DNA of 64,000 bases from the NCBI RefSeq assembly GCF_013328345.1, contig NZ_JABULX010000009.1, forward strand, positions 56,618 to 120,617, written 5' to 3'. Position numbers and translations under genes: made by a program. The notes below the pieces were generated by a model. It did no database searches. It saw nothing but the letters and a program-made list of their open reading frames with translations, and had not been told where the DNA came from. The DNA comes from Marinifaba aquimaris (lineage in GTDB: Bacteria > Pseudomonadota > Gammaproteobacteria > Enterobacterales > Alteromonadaceae). Below, one piece after another: positions 1-8,758 of the stretch (position 1 is its first letter; each line of letters begins with the position of its first letter).

Positions 1-359
1 CTAAACCTGTCAGTCGTGAAGAGTTATTAGTCAAAGTTGCGGAATATATTAAAATTTCGAAAAAACAGCGCGCAGTCGCTATTAATACCGATATTAGTCT
101 GTATCAAGATAGCTTTATTGAAGGTTTATCACAAACACTTGCTGAGCTCAGTCACGCGCTCAAAGTCAAAGACTGGCAGTGCTTGCAAAAGCATATTCAT
201 AGTTTAGTTGGCGTAACAGGGTTAATGGGATATCAGGAAATTAGTCAATTAGCGCACAAGACTGAAAAGCAGTTAAAGCGCGCATACGATGATAGCGCCC
301 AACAAGATGTTGAGCATTTATTAGCAAGACTAAAATTATTGGTGATGGCTGAGAAATAA
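1..359 (+). CDS. Hybrid sensor histidine kinase, C-terminal part (receiver end + HPt), partial
   Basis: The open frame enters from the left edge (first full codon at base 3) and stops at TAA 357-359. It starts with KPVSREELL, the Lys-Pro and last helix that close a response-regulator receiver domain. About 85 residues of an all-helical HPt domain follow. The HPt phospho-accepting site reads HSLVGVTGLMG, close to the family pattern HxLKGxxxxxG, so a phosphorelay protein is likely. The kinase core lies outside the window. It converges on the LuxR-type response regulator next door (stop codons about 25 bp apart), which is its probable partner. The receiver/HPt call is good; the signal sensed cannot be seen. 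Confidence 0.8.
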   Translation, partial: KPVSREELLVKVAEYIKISKKQRAVAINTDISLYQDSFIEGLSQTLAELSHALKVKDWQCLQKHIHSLVGVTGLMGYQEISQLAHKTEKQLKRAYDDSAQQDVEHLLARLKLLVMAEK

Positions 360-384
360 AAGCGTGATGTGTAAGCGATGATAT

Positions 385-1041
385 TTAGTTGTCACCGTGT
401 TTGACGGCAAATTGAATCGCTTCTGCGCTTGAATTCACATTCAGCTTTTTATAGATGGCTTTGACGTGATCGGACACAGTATAGTTCGAGATGTCTAGGA
501 ATTTAGCGATCTCTTTGTGAGTAAAGCCTTTTGCCATCAGTTTAAGTACGTCTTTTTGTCTGCCAGTTAAGCTTTCATAAAGACGATCTTGCTCAATTTC
601 GTGCTCGATTTCTCGTTCAGGTTTGTGCAAGTAAGAAAGAATCTTTTTCGTCACTGACGGTGTAATGGCCGGAGAATCAGATACGCGTTTCGCCAATTCA
701 CTGATGATCACATCGATGTGCTGATTTTTCAGCAAATACCCCTGCGCGCCGTGTTTTAGGCAGTCAACGATGACATCACGCTCATCTTCTACCGTTAGCA
801 TAATACATTCCGCTTTGTGCGGCTCAGCATTCAATAGCGGCAATAATTCAATGCCTTTGCCATCTGTTAAGTTGATATCGATTAAGGCAATATCAAAAAC
901 CTTGGTCTTAATAAGTTGTTTGGCTTTCGCGACTGAGTCAGCCTGAACGACTTCTTCTATATCTGCGAAGTTTTGTTGAACACCTTGTGCGATCAATTCA
1001 AGTGTCAAAGCGTGATCTTCAACAATCAAAATCCGCGTCAT
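385..1041 (-). CDS. NarL/FixJ-family response regulator (REC + LuxR HTH)
   Basis: About 218 residues from the ATG at 1041, chosen because GGAG lies 7 nt upstream and the receiver domain begins at once (MTRILIVEDH). An upstream in-frame start at 1098 would add 19 unrelated residues. The receiver domain fills about residues 1-120, with acidic pair E8/D9, phospho-acceptor D55 and K105. The LuxR-type helix-turn-helix is at about 155-215 (LTGRQKDVLKLMAKG, then DHVKAIYKKLNV). It would bind DNA as a dimer when phosphorylated. It faces the HPt-ending hybrid kinase, suggesting a phosphorelay pair. Target genes are unknown; no obvious operator was seen. Confidence 0.9.
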   Translation of the reverse strand: MTRILIVEDHALTLELIAQGVQQNFADIEEVVQADSVAKAKQLIKTKVFDIALIDINLTDGKGIELLPLLNAEPHKAECIMLTVEDERDVIVDCLKHGAQGYLLKNQHIDVIISELAKRVSDSPAITPSVTKKILSYLHKPEREIEHEIEQDRLYESLTGRQKDVLKLMAKGFTHKEIAKFLDISNYTVSDHVKAIYKKLNVNSSAEAIQFAVKHGDN

Positions 1042-1235
1042 GAGTTTTTCTCCGAACATGTATAAGACGATTCTATGGGGGTTAGCGCGATAAAACAATG
1101 ACGAAATTTATAATGTGCGGCAGATGACTTAAAATGTTAGAAAATATCTAGCAGGTCAGATGAGTAAAGGGCTAAACCCCTGGTGCTAGTTGGGATTTAG
1201 CCTAGTTTTATTGCAGTTTTATTACGGTTTTTTAG

Positions 1236-2756
1236 CTATGGGCAGCTGCCACTGACAAACAAAGGCACACCAATTTCAGGGCTAATCGGTACTAACTGTT
1301 CACCGTGAGAATGAGCATGTCCCCAATACTCCTCAGGTAGTTCTGCTATTAATCCTGATGCTAATGGGTAATCGCAAAAGTTACTGTCATCAGTTGGCGG
1401 CACTTGGGCAAAATCTGCAAGAGAGATGAGTGCTTCAAAGAGTGCTACACGATTGATGTGAATTTGTCTTTTTAAAAAGCTACCTTCAGATAAATGTGGA
1501 TTAACACTGGTGACTGGTGAGCCTTTGATAACGGCGATCACATCGGGTCTCAGTACTTTGGCGAAATTAACGGTTTCCCAGCCACCCGCGGCGATACCGA
1601 TATTTTTATAACTGCCAGTATCACCTGCTGCGATATTACCTGTACCCAGTTGAACTTGAGAGAATCGCCCAACAGAGCCGACAAAAGTATTGTCGACTTT
1701 TTCCATAACTGCTACGGCTAAACTTCTAATCAAGTGCTCTTTTGCTGAATGCGCTGGCGCCTCAGCAAAAGGGCTAAATATTCTCAGATTCTCACCTTCA
1801 TGGTCATCATGGCAATGACCTGTTGGTAATACCCCTAGTACTTGGTTGGCTTGAATACTGGAGTAATCTAATTGGCAATCAGATTTATGCATGTCGCCGT
1901 GTAAATCCAAAATAACTTCTGGCTGAAATGCTATGGTTGCCGCGACTAAAGCTTGAGTTTCTACCGGGCGAATAGGGTGGTTTAAGTCGCCGTGATGATA
2001 GCGATTTAAATCATAACCACGGCCAACTATACCGGCAAAATTGGCCTCACTGCTTCGTATATAACCGCCGCCAGCACTGGGATCGACATTTTGTCGGATA
2101 AAGGCGCAATCCGCATCCATGATTCCACCGACTACAGGCTCAATTTCACAGTTTTCAATATCAGGCTCACCACCATCAGGGTTAGCACGAACGACAAACA
2201 GAAGATCTAACTCTTCAAGTGTGTTTCTGGCAAGTGGGAAAGGAGAGAAGCTTAACCATCTAATAATACTGAGGGCTGCTTCTGTGGCAGCCGGTTCATT
2301 ACCGTGCTGTTGTGTGATCACCATCACGCGTTTACCTGCCGGATTACCTGCTCTAACTGCCAGCAGCGTTCGCCCTTGAGTTGAAAAGCCAATTTTATCG
2401 GCTTGAGTATTACCACCTAAGCCATCTTGATTAGTGCAAATAACGGCTTGTCTTATTGTAGGAGCTTGATCTTCACCACATACTTGGTGGTTTAAAGTGA
2501 GCGTCGGATCTAGGTTGATATCTATATCAATGAGGCCATTATTGTCATTATCGATAAGTGGTCCACTGGTTATGTCGTTCAGTGCCCATCTTTGCCAAAG
2601 CGTTAGCTTGTTATTAATTTCATCGTATTTGGTGAGGTAACTCAAAGCGGCGAGGTTTTGTTGATATACCTCATTGAAAGCTGAAGTGGTGGGAGAAACA
2701 AATGCAAGTACAAGTGGGAGAGCCAATTTTACTAATGGCCGTTTAAAATTCAACAT
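1236..2756 (-). CDS. Secreted M14-family zinc carboxypeptidase-like protein
   Basis: 506 residues with a Sec signal peptide (about residues 1-26, SPTTSA then F). Zinc-peptidase M14 signatures are present: HGNE (H151, E154) as the first two zinc ligands, NPDG at 192-195, DLNR at about 249-252, and LDLHGD with the third ligand H286. A Glu in GGWETVNF near the C-terminal third is the likely catalytic base. Residues 69-79 form an acidic DNDNNGLIDID loop resembling a calcium-binding EF-hand or dockerin loop, inserted before the catalytic domain. Expected role is trimming peptides in the periplasm or outside the cell; the exact substrate is unknown. It is divergent from crp and has no obvious operon partner. 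Confidence 0.82.
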   Translation of the reverse strand: MLNFKRPLVKLALPLVLAFVSPTTSAFNEVYQQNLAALSYLTKYDEINNKLTLWQRWALNDITSGPLIDNDNNGLIDIDINLDPTLTLNHQVCGEDQAPTIRQAVICTNQDGLGGNTQADKIGFSTQGRTLLAVRAGNPAGKRVMVITQQHGNEPAATEAALSIIRWLSFSPFPLARNTLEELDLLFVVRANPDGGEPDIENCEIEPVVGGIMDADCAFIRQNVDPSAGGGYIRSSEANFAGIVGRGYDLNRYHHGDLNHPIRPVETQALVAATIAFQPEVILDLHGDMHKSDCQLDYSSIQANQVLGVLPTGHCHDDHEGENLRIFSPFAEAPAHSAKEHLIRSLAVAVMEKVDNTFVGSVGRFSQVQLGTGNIAAGDTGSYKNIGIAAGGWETVNFAKVLRPDVIAVIKGSPVTSVNPHLSEGSFLKRQIHINRVALFEALISLADFAQVPPTDDSNFCDYPLASGLIAELPEEYWGHAHSHGEQLVPISPEIGVPLFVSGSCP

Positions 2757-3219
2757 AACCTAATTCCATCTGGTGAGTACATATACTGAGTTTATTTAGC
2801 CAACTCAGTGCCGAGTAAGGCGGAGGTTCCTAGCCTTACCACTTAAAAAAGCTTAGTAGATAAGCGAATGAATCGTATCCCTAGAAATAGGGACTGATTC
2901 TCAGTTTGGCTAAATTGCGTAAATATGGTTTAGCATGACGAGTTATGGTGGAATTAATCAGCTGCGCTACACTTTAATGTCATCTGCTATATTTATACTG
3001 TAGTAAAATATCTTGTTGATAAGTTTGTGGTTAACTTGAGGTTATCTTGTATCTATCCTGTTGTTATCTAAATAATTGTGGGTAAAGGTGTAAATAACTA
3101 GAGTAGACTTGTGTGTAAAGAACTGTTTATAAAATATCCATAAATCTCAGTTTGCTATTTATCTTTCAACTTAATTCAGTAAAATACGCCGCTATTATTG
3201 GGCTAGGAAGCAACCTACA
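2757..3219. promoter_or_regulatory. Divergent intergenic region between the M14 peptidase and crp
   Basis: A 463-bp AT-rich gap that must carry both divergent promoters. An inverted repeat ACTGAG (2785-2790)/CTCAGT (2804-2809) is followed by a stronger hairpin GTAAGGC (2815-2821)/GCCTTAC (2833-2839), whose loop can pair further (GGA/TCC). These lie within about 85 bp of the peptidase start and could form a structured 5' leader on the minus strand. On the crp side, GTTATCT recurs near 3043 and 3063. I found no convincing TGTGA-N6-TCACA site for Crp autoregulation and no small gene. Confidence 0.4.
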
Positions 3220-3852
3220 ATGACAATTCCCTTTTGTCTCAACAACGATGAGCTACTGCAATGGTTTGTAAGCCACTGTACTCGTCGTCATTACCCTGCA
3301 AAAAACATCATCATTCATGCGGGTGACAAACCTACTACCTTATATTTCCTTGTCTCGGGTTCTGTATCTGTCAGCATTGAAAACGAACAAGGGCGTGATC
3401 TCGTTTTAGCTTATTTGAGTGGCGGTGAGTTCTTCGGTGAAATGGGCTTATTTGACGGTCAAAGTCGAAGTGCTTGTGTCACAGCACGAGCTGATTGTGA
3501 GATTGCTGAAATTGGCTACGCGCGTTTTGAACAACTGTATAATGAAAAACCTGAGCTATTGTCTCGAATTACTAGCCAGCTAGCGCTGAAGTTAAGAGAT
3601 ACATCGCGTAAAGTAATTGATTTGGCATTTCTTGATGTCACGGGACGAGTGGCGCGTGCCATTATGGATATTGCACAAAAACCAGAAGCAATGACGCACC
3701 CTGACGGTATGCAAATTAAAATTACTCGCCAAGAGTTAGGGCGCATTGTAGGCTGCTCACGTGAAATGGTTGGCCGTGTGATTAAGGAATTAGAAGAGCA
3801 AGGTTTAATATCTGCTCACGGTAAAAACATCGTCGTATTTGGTGCGCGATAA
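3220..3852 (+). CDS. crp: cAMP-activated global transcriptional regulator CRP
   Basis: 210 residues, the same length as the enteric protein. The N-terminal cyclic-nucleotide-binding barrel includes the phosphate-binding cassette GEMGLFDGQSRSACVTA. A long dimerisation helix follows, then a winged helix whose recognition helix reads CSREMVGRVIKEL, as in classical Crp. GGAAG lies about 10 nt before the ATG. The protein binds cAMP and activates or represses catabolic and many other promoters at TGTGA-type sites. It is transcribed alone, divergent from the peptidase. This is the most secure regulator assignment in the window. Confidence 0.97.
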   Translation: MTIPFCLNNDELLQWFVSHCTRRHYPAKNIIIHAGDKPTTLYFLVSGSVSVSIENEQGRDLVLAYLSGGEFFGEMGLFDGQSRSACVTARADCEIAEIGYARFEQLYNEKPELLSRITSQLALKLRDTSRKVIDLAFLDVTGRVARAIMDIAQKPEAMTHPDGMQIKITRQELGRIVGCSREMVGRVIKELEEQGLISAHGKNIVVFGAR

Positions 3853-3976
3853 CCTCATATACACATCTTGTTTTAGCCTGACTGTTTAAGTCGTCTGTTA
3901 GGCTAATTGCTGAATTATCATCAACATAGAAAAGATAAGCTACACTGATATACAAAACATTTAAAAAGTATTTAGT

Positions 3977-5479
3977 GTGTTAACTGCTTATATCGATTTT
4001 AATTGCCCCTACAGCTACATATTGCACGAGCGCTTATTGCAATGTACTGAGTACAGTTGCATTGATTGGCATTATGTTGAACACAACCCCACTTTAGATC
4101 CTGCCTCTGAGTCTGATCAGCCATACAAGTTGTTACAGCAACAAGTGGCTGATATTGAAAAACAAGTCGTTGATATTGACGTTGTCACGCCTCCGTTTTG
4201 TGTTAATAGCCGTTTGGCCTTGTTATCTATGATTATGGTGGAACGTTTGTGGCCAGATAGAGCAGACGACTACCGCAGTTTTTTATTTCGCAGTTACTGG
4301 CAGTTTGGTGTCGATATTTCAAGGTTTGATGCGCTACAGGCGATTTTGGCTAGTTTGCAGTTAGCTTGGGTTGACTATGATCAAGTCGCAGAACAAACAC
4401 TGTTTAATCATCACAAAGATTGGCGAAATTTATCAACTGAGTTGCAAACACCTGCACTTGTCAGAGTGCCTGATGATGTCTCTTTTGGATTAACTCGCTA
4501 CAGCGATTTTGTTGAATTTATAGAAGGGACTGAAGGGGCCGAACTTGCCTCTAAATGGAGCAGTGATTTTAATGACTGCTACAACATCGCTTGTATCGAC
4601 TTAGATGGTTTTTGCCAGAGACTGCAACACGATGCTTTTGGCTTTGAAATATCGAGTTTTACCGATTTGGAAGGGTTTATTCAATCCAAAGAAAAGCATG
4701 AATGTGATGCGATCTTGATTAATTTTTCATTGCAGCTTGATAGCCACAAACGCAATCACGATTTAAATGAGCTCAATGCGTTTAAAAGAGAGCAGTTAGA
4801 TTACCCTATTTTATGTGTGCTAGAACGGCCAAACCCAGCATTGGAGAGTTTGGCTTTTAATTTAGGTGCCAATGATATTCTTTACCAGCAAGGGCATTTA
4901 ATTGCGCATGTCGCGCGCATCAAAAAACGTATCCACACCTTCAAGGCCATTGATTTGTTGAGTCAACATGCACACATTGATGGTATGACAGGCTTGATGA
5001 ACAAAGAAACTTTCTTACACGTGTTACACAGAGAGTGGCGCATTGCCGTTCGCGCGGAGCAAGCACTCAGTGTATTAATCTTAGATTTTGATTTCTTTAA
5101 ACAATACAATGATAACTATGGCCATATTAGAGGTGATACCTGTTTAAAAAAAATGGCGAAGATCATTCAAGACAATGTTTTTCGACCTTCTGATATTGTT
5201 GCTCGATTTGGCGGTGAAGAATTTATTTTATTATTGCCTAATACCGCGCAAAAAGAAGCTTTACTCGTGGGCGAGCGAGTTCGACAGGCGATAGAAGACA
5301 CCGCTATTGAACACACTACTAATCCGCAAGGAATCGGAATTGTGACCATAAGCTTAGGTTTAGTCAGTGGTACTATTGAGCAGTTGAGCAGCATTGATCA
5401 TATGCTGGAGCAGGCTGATAAAGCACTCTATCAAGCCAAACAGACTGGTAGGAATAAAGTTAGTCATCTGGAGAATTAA
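3977..5479 (+). CDS. DsbA-like / degenerate receiver / GGDEF diguanylate cyclase fusion
   Basis: 500 residues from a GTG start; a stop at 3962 rules out a longer frame. Residues 1-190 resemble the DsbA/HCCA-isomerase thioredoxin fold (AYIDFNCPYSYILHERL), with one cysteine (C10) where DsbA has CxxC, so dithiol exchange is doubtful. Residues about 203-320 look like a receiver domain, but the expected phospho-Asp in DAILINFS is Asn. Residues about 333-497 are a GGDEF domain with an active-type GGEEF (412-416) and an intact inhibitory I-site RPSD (403-406) five residues before it. It probably makes cyclic di-GMP in the cytoplasm under control of the N-terminal modules. No signal peptide or membrane segment is seen. 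The combination is unusual. Confidence 0.85.
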   Translation: MLTAYIDFNCPYSYILHERLLQCTEYSCIDWHYVEHNPTLDPASESDQPYKLLQQQVADIEKQVVDIDVVTPPFCVNSRLALLSMIMVERLWPDRADDYRSFLFRSYWQFGVDISRFDALQAILASLQLAWVDYDQVAEQTLFNHHKDWRNLSTELQTPALVRVPDDVSFGLTRYSDFVEFIEGTEGAELASKWSSDFNDCYNIACIDLDGFCQRLQHDAFGFEISSFTDLEGFIQSKEKHECDAILINFSLQLDSHKRNHDLNELNAFKREQLDYPILCVLERPNPALESLAFNLGANDILYQQGHLIAHVARIKKRIHTFKAIDLLSQHAHIDGMTGLMNKETFLHVLHREWRIAVRAEQALSVLILDFDFFKQYNDNYGHIRGDTCLKKMAKIIQDNVFRPSDIVARFGGEEFILLLPNTAQKEALLVGERVRQAIEDTAIEHTTNPQGIGIVTISLGLVSGTIEQLSSIDHMLEQADKALYQAKQTGRNKVSHLEN

Positions 5480-5541
5480 TTGAGTCGGTTTTTGAAAAAT
5501 GGCGTAAAATAGCGGCAATTTCATATTCAGGAACCCATTCA

Positions 5542-5904
5542 ATGAGCACAACTACAGAACAAGTCTTAGCCGACTTTTATCAGCAAGTCGCCTCTGACTT
5601 AAATTTGTTCACGATTAGAGATGAGCAAGGTATTCCTACCCCCAATAACAGTGAAAATATCAAGGCCATGCCTTTTTGGTCTAGCCAAGCATTGGCACAG
5701 GCTTACCTAGAGCAAGCTGAAGGCTTTGCCAATTTTGAAATCTTACCAATTAGTTGGGCTGACTTTTCTGAAAAGTGGGTTCCGGGTATGTGGCGAGATG
5801 GGTTATGCGCGGGTATTAACTGGCAAGCTACAGCTGAATCACAAATTGATGTTGAGCTCGATGAGTTAGTCGAAGCAATTAAAGCTTTAATCCCTGCTGA
5901 GTAG
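5542..5904 (+). CDS. DUF2750 family protein
   Basis: 120 residues, soluble and acidic. The layout fits DUF2750: an N-terminal helix (LADFYQQVAS), a strand pair reading out a 'regular value' (LFTIRDEQGIPTP), MPFWSSQALAQAYLEQAEG, then ISWADFSEKWVPGMWRDG and a closing acidic helix. Function is unknown for the family; members resemble small immunity or SseB-like proteins. It sits 62 bp after the GGDEF fusion gene and may be cotranscribed with it. A weak intrinsic terminator follows. Confidence 0.75.
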   Translation: MSTTTEQVLADFYQQVASDLNLFTIRDEQGIPTPNNSENIKAMPFWSSQALAQAYLEQAEGFANFEILPISWADFSEKWVPGMWRDGLCAGINWQATAESQIDVELDELVEAIKALIPAE

Positions 5905-5911
5905 TCGTAAA

Positions 5912-5950
5912 TGGGCGTTTGACGTCTTCACGCTTAACGCCCAATTTCTT
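5912..5950 (+). terminator. Probable weak intrinsic terminator after the DUF2750 gene
   Basis: Stem TGGGCGTT (5912-5919)/AACGCCCA (5936-5943), 8 bp and perfect, followed by a T-rich stretch (ATTTCTTT). It lies between the two convergent genes. The loop is long (16 nt) and the T tract is interrupted. Confidence 0.45.
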
Positions 5951-5992
5951 TAAGCTTTATTCTATGGGCTTGTTATTTTTTATTAGCACCCG

Positions 5993-6532
5993 TTAAAAAG
6001 AAGAATTAGGTTGTGCAAAAAAGGTTAATTCTTCTTCGCTCGATTGCCTATTCAAAATAGCATTACGGTGCGGATAACGACCAAAACGCTCGATAATCGC
6101 TTGATGCGCTAACTCAAACTGATAGTTGTTTTCCAAACCTTGCTGATTGAACAGTTTAACCGCTTGTTGATGGATAAACCGTGATTCAGAATGCATAAAT
6201 GGCATGTAGAGAAAACTTTTTTCTTCAGGTTTGAGCATTTGATCAAAACCTTTTTCAATCGCAACTTGAGCAAGCGTCAGCGCCATTGGATCTGACGCAA
6301 AACTGGCTATTTGATCGCGATAAATGTTGCGGGAAAACTGATCCAGCACTATGACTTCAGCTAACGAACCTTGCGCTGTTGCACGCCAATGTGCACATTC
6401 GCCTTGTGCGACCATTTGATGTATTTTGGCAAAGCGCTGATGAATGAGTTGATCAAATTCATCACTTTTTTTAAACCAATCTGTTGGCGTGCATTGCTCA
6501 AACCAAAAAATTAATACGTCTTGATAATCCAT
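5993..6532 (-). CDS. DUF924 family protein
   Basis: 179 residues, all-helical. It shows the hallmarks of DUF924: VLIFWFEQ at the N-terminus, DWFKKSDEFDQLIHQRF, LAEVIVLDQFSRNIYRD, FLYMPFMHSE and RFGRYPHRNAIL. The family has a TPR-like fold and no assigned reaction. AAGGAG lies about 10 nt before the ATG. The gene follows the terminator of the upstream outer-membrane protein gene, so it probably has its own promoter. Confidence 0.85.
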   Translation of the reverse strand: MDYQDVLIFWFEQCTPTDWFKKSDEFDQLIHQRFAKIHQMVAQGECAHWRATAQGSLAEVIVLDQFSRNIYRDQIASFASDPMALTLAQVAIEKGFDQMLKPEEKSFLYMPFMHSESRFIHQQAVKLFNQQGLENNYQFELAHQAIIERFGRYPHRNAILNRQSSEEELTFFAQPNSSF

Positions 6533-6570
6533 TGTTGATCGCTCCTTAGAAAGTCTTTGTGGACCGCCAT

Positions 6571-6600
6571 AAAAAAAGCAGGTTTGTCGACCTGCTTTTT
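6571..6600 (-). terminator. Intrinsic terminator of the TIGR04219 gene
   Basis: Perfect stem AAAAAGCAGGT (6573-6583)/ACCTGCTTTTT (6590-6600) with a 6-nt loop. On the minus strand it is followed by a run of T. It lies 28 bp beyond the stop of the outer-membrane protein gene; the flanking A and T runs make it usable in both directions. Confidence 0.85.
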
Positions 6601-6627
6601 GCGCTTAAGCGGATGAGCATTTAGCGG

Positions 6628-7401
6628 CTAGAAGTGTAATTGCACACCACCAAATACACCGGTTGCATCTAAATCAGAGTTGATGCCATCTAAGTCATCT
6701 AGCTCTAATTCGAAAGCGCGGTAGCCTGCGTGAACACTGATATCAAATGCAATATTATCAATTAGCTCGTACTCAACACCGATTTGATAATCCGCTAAAG
6801 TATGACCGTCATAGCTGGCATAGCTAAAATCACCAAATACGGCTAAACCCGTGAAAGGCAGGCCAATTTCAGCTGAGGCATATGCCATAGGTACAACACC
6901 ATCAAATGCTTCTGTACCTGAAATAGGGTTACCCGCAATATCCTTACCTTGTACTGTTAATTCGCCATCAATGTGCTTGCCATTAATACCTAAATCTAGA
7001 CTAACAACACCGTTATCTAATACTTCGTAATACAAAATGTAGTCTGAGTTCGTTAGGTCACCAGAGGTCGCTGCGGTATCTGTGAATGTCACACCATCAA
7101 AGTTAAGTGTACCTTTTACACTACCTGAGATATCCATATCGTTGTTACGGAATTTGATATTAGGTAGTAATGGTACCGGGTGCTCTAAGGCGATATAAAA
7201 AGACGTGGCTGTTTCATCGTCATAGCTAAAGTCTGCCGATGTTGGCGTTAAGCTGTTTTGATCTGATTCGAAGCTACCTTCCGGTCCTACATTCCAACCT
7301 TGTGCGCCAAGATAAAGGCCGTAAATGGTGTCTGCTTGAGCAACGCTGCCTGCTAATGCTGACGCGAGTAAACCGGCTTTAGCCATTGATGTGATTTTCA
7401 T
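6628..7401 (-). CDS. TIGR04219-type outer-membrane beta-barrel protein
   Basis: About 257 residues from the ATG at 7401, chosen because AGGGA lies 5 nt upstream and the signal peptide begins there (MKITSMAKAGLLASALAGSVAQA, cut before DTIYG). The mature protein is rich in alternating polar/aromatic strands (GLYLGAQGWNVG, SFYIALEHPVPLLPN) and ends in VFGGVQLHF, a typical C-terminal outer-membrane beta-signal ending in Phe. This matches the TIGR04219 barrel family of marine gammaproteobacteria. Ligand and function are unknown. It is a single gene with its own terminator. Confidence 0.85.
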   Translation of the reverse strand: MKITSMAKAGLLASALAGSVAQADTIYGLYLGAQGWNVGPEGSFESDQNSLTPTSADFSYDDETATSFYIALEHPVPLLPNIKFRNNDMDISGSVKGTLNFDGVTFTDTAATSGDLTNSDYILYYEVLDNGVVSLDLGINGKHIDGELTVQGKDIAGNPISGTEAFDGVVPMAYASAEIGLPFTGLAVFGDFSYASYDGHTLADYQIGVEYELIDNIAFDISVHAGYRAFELELDDLDGINSDLDATGVFGGVQLHF

Positions 7402-7580
7402 GTGCATCCCTAAAATTTTTATATGATCGCTCACTTCAGATATGTCTCGAACGAGATAAGCGAATTAAGGTCTAGTCTAACGAATATAAATGCTGATTAG
7501 CAAAACAAAATCGGCCAATCTTGATATTTCTCGACAAAACCAAGTTTGCACAGAGCAGGTGGCGTTTTTCATCGTTATGG

Positions 7581-7877
7581 TTATTGGTTGCGAAGAAAAA
7601 ACAAGCTACTTAAATAGCCAATCAGCCAGCTGACAATAAACTGGCCAGTAAATAATAAGGTGAATTTGGGCCAAAAATTAATTTCTTCAGTAAAGCAGGC
7701 TAAAACTAAATTTCCAGGCAGCAGTACATAGTAATAACCAGGTATTCCGCCTTTAAAAACATGCCAATTGAGTACAAAGGTTAATAAACCGATAAGCACT
7801 GAAATGGCAGCAACTGCAGTGGCAAGTTTTAAACGTTTAGGATTGCAACATAATGCGCTAAAGCAATAGGGAATCAT
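7581..7877 (-). CDS. Small integral membrane protein, unknown function
   Basis: 98 residues with about three hydrophobic segments (LATAVAAISVLIGLLTFVLNW, YYYVLLPGNLVLACF, LLFTGQFIVSWLIGYLSSLFF). The start overlaps the end of the NYN-domain gene by 20 nt, so translation may be coupled. No clear ribosome binding site is seen. I recognise no family. A later start is possible. Confidence 0.55.
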   Translation of the reverse strand: MIPYCFSALCCNPKRLKLATAVAAISVLIGLLTFVLNWHVFKGGIPGYYYVLLPGNLVLACFTEEINFWPKFTLLFTGQFIVSWLIGYLSSLFFLRNQ

Positions 7878-8331
7878 CGATAGGGTGATATTGGCTAGCA
7901 GAGTTGGTTAACGCTAACGCACTGAGTTGCTCAACGCCATAAACATCTACCTCAATTTGATATTTTTGCCTGATGGTATCCACGAGCAAGGCAAAATCGC
8001 CATCCCCCGATACCAAAATTAGCTTATCTACTTGTTGGGCGGCAAATAGCATATCTATTGTTATGCCTACATCCCAATCACCTTTTGCCGTGCCATCAGC
8101 GCGTTGGATAAAGGGTTTTAGTTTGACATCAAAGCCGATGGCGCGAAGGATATTTTGGAATTGACGCTGTTTTTCATCTCCTCTGTCTATAGCATAGGCA
8201 TTAGCGACTGTTATCTCGTGGGTTTGTGAAACACGCGCCCAAAATTGGTTGTAATCAAAGTTGCGTTTAAAGGCACTTCTTGTGGTGTAGTAAACATTTT
8301 GCACATCAACAAATATGGCTGCCGTTGTCAT
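7858..8331 (-). CDS. NYN domain protein (LabA/PIN-like nuclease fold)
   Basis: 157 residues. It begins AIFVDVQNVYYTT, the first acidic motif of NYN domains, and continues with GDWDVGITIDMLFAA and LILVSGDGDFALLVDTIRQ, giving the acidic cluster (Asp in VDVQN, DWD and GDGDF) of this PIN-like RNase fold. Members are predicted single-strand RNA nucleases. AAGGAT lies 9 nt before the ATG. It overlaps the following small membrane gene. The RNA target is unknown. Confidence 0.88.
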   Translation of the reverse strand: MTTAAIFVDVQNVYYTTRSAFKRNFDYNQFWARVSQTHEITVANAYAIDRGDEKQRQFQNILRAIGFDVKLKPFIQRADGTAKGDWDVGITIDMLFAAQQVDKLILVSGDGDFALLVDTIRQKYQIEVDVYGVEQLSALALTNSASQYHPIDDSLLL

Positions 8332-8341
8332 CGTTTGATCC

Positions 8342-8758
8342 TTAGTTTAATGCCTTCTTTAAAAAGTAACTGGTGTGTCCTGGAGGCATATCGGCCAATT
8401 CGCCAAAGACTTCAAAGCCTTGTTTAAGGTAAAACCCGAGGGCCTGAAAGCTGGTTGTTTCAAGCCTAATATTTTTAATACCTTTGGCCTTAGCATCTGT
8501 TTCTATTGCCAAAAGCAATTTGCTGCCCCAACCTTGTAAACGCAAGTTATCACTGATCCAAATACCTTGTACATAAACCCAGCCCCAGTTTATTTCGGCA
8601 AGAATACCACCGTGCACTTGGCCTTGCTCATCTTCTATAAAGCTAGCAATTTGTTCGCGTTTTAGCTCGCCTGTTGTCTGTTCGTTAAAGCCATTTAAAC
8701 CCTTTTTTAAGGCTTCAAATTGTTCGTTAGTAGCCGCTTTTGTCGAGGTAAGTTTCAT
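8342..8758 (-). CDS. GNAT-family N-acetyltransferase
   Basis: About 138 residues from the ATG at 8758, which overlaps the upstream stop codon as TAATG (translational coupling). A start 15 nt further upstream is also possible. GNAT features are GGILAEINWGWVYVQGIWIS (strands 3-4), the acetyl-CoA loop LRLQGWGSKLLLAIETDAK, and the C-terminal NIRLETTSFQALGFYLKQGF with FYxxxGF. Substrate unknown. Small single-domain enzyme in an operon with the preceding membrane protein. Confidence 0.85.
   Translation of the reverse strand: MKLTSTKAATNEQFEALKKGLNGFNEQTTGELKREQIASFIEDEQGQVHGGILAEINWGWVYVQGIWISDNLRLQGWGSKLLLAIETDAKAKGIKNIRLETTSFQALGFYLKQGFEVFGELADMPPGHTSYFLKKALN

Noticed and set aside
2757..3219. 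Crp autoregulatory site before crp
   Set aside because: No TGTGA-N6-TCACA match better than two poor half-sites was found.
3870..3915. Terminator after crp (TTAGCCT/AGGCTAA)
   Set aside because: The loop is long and no T run follows the stem.
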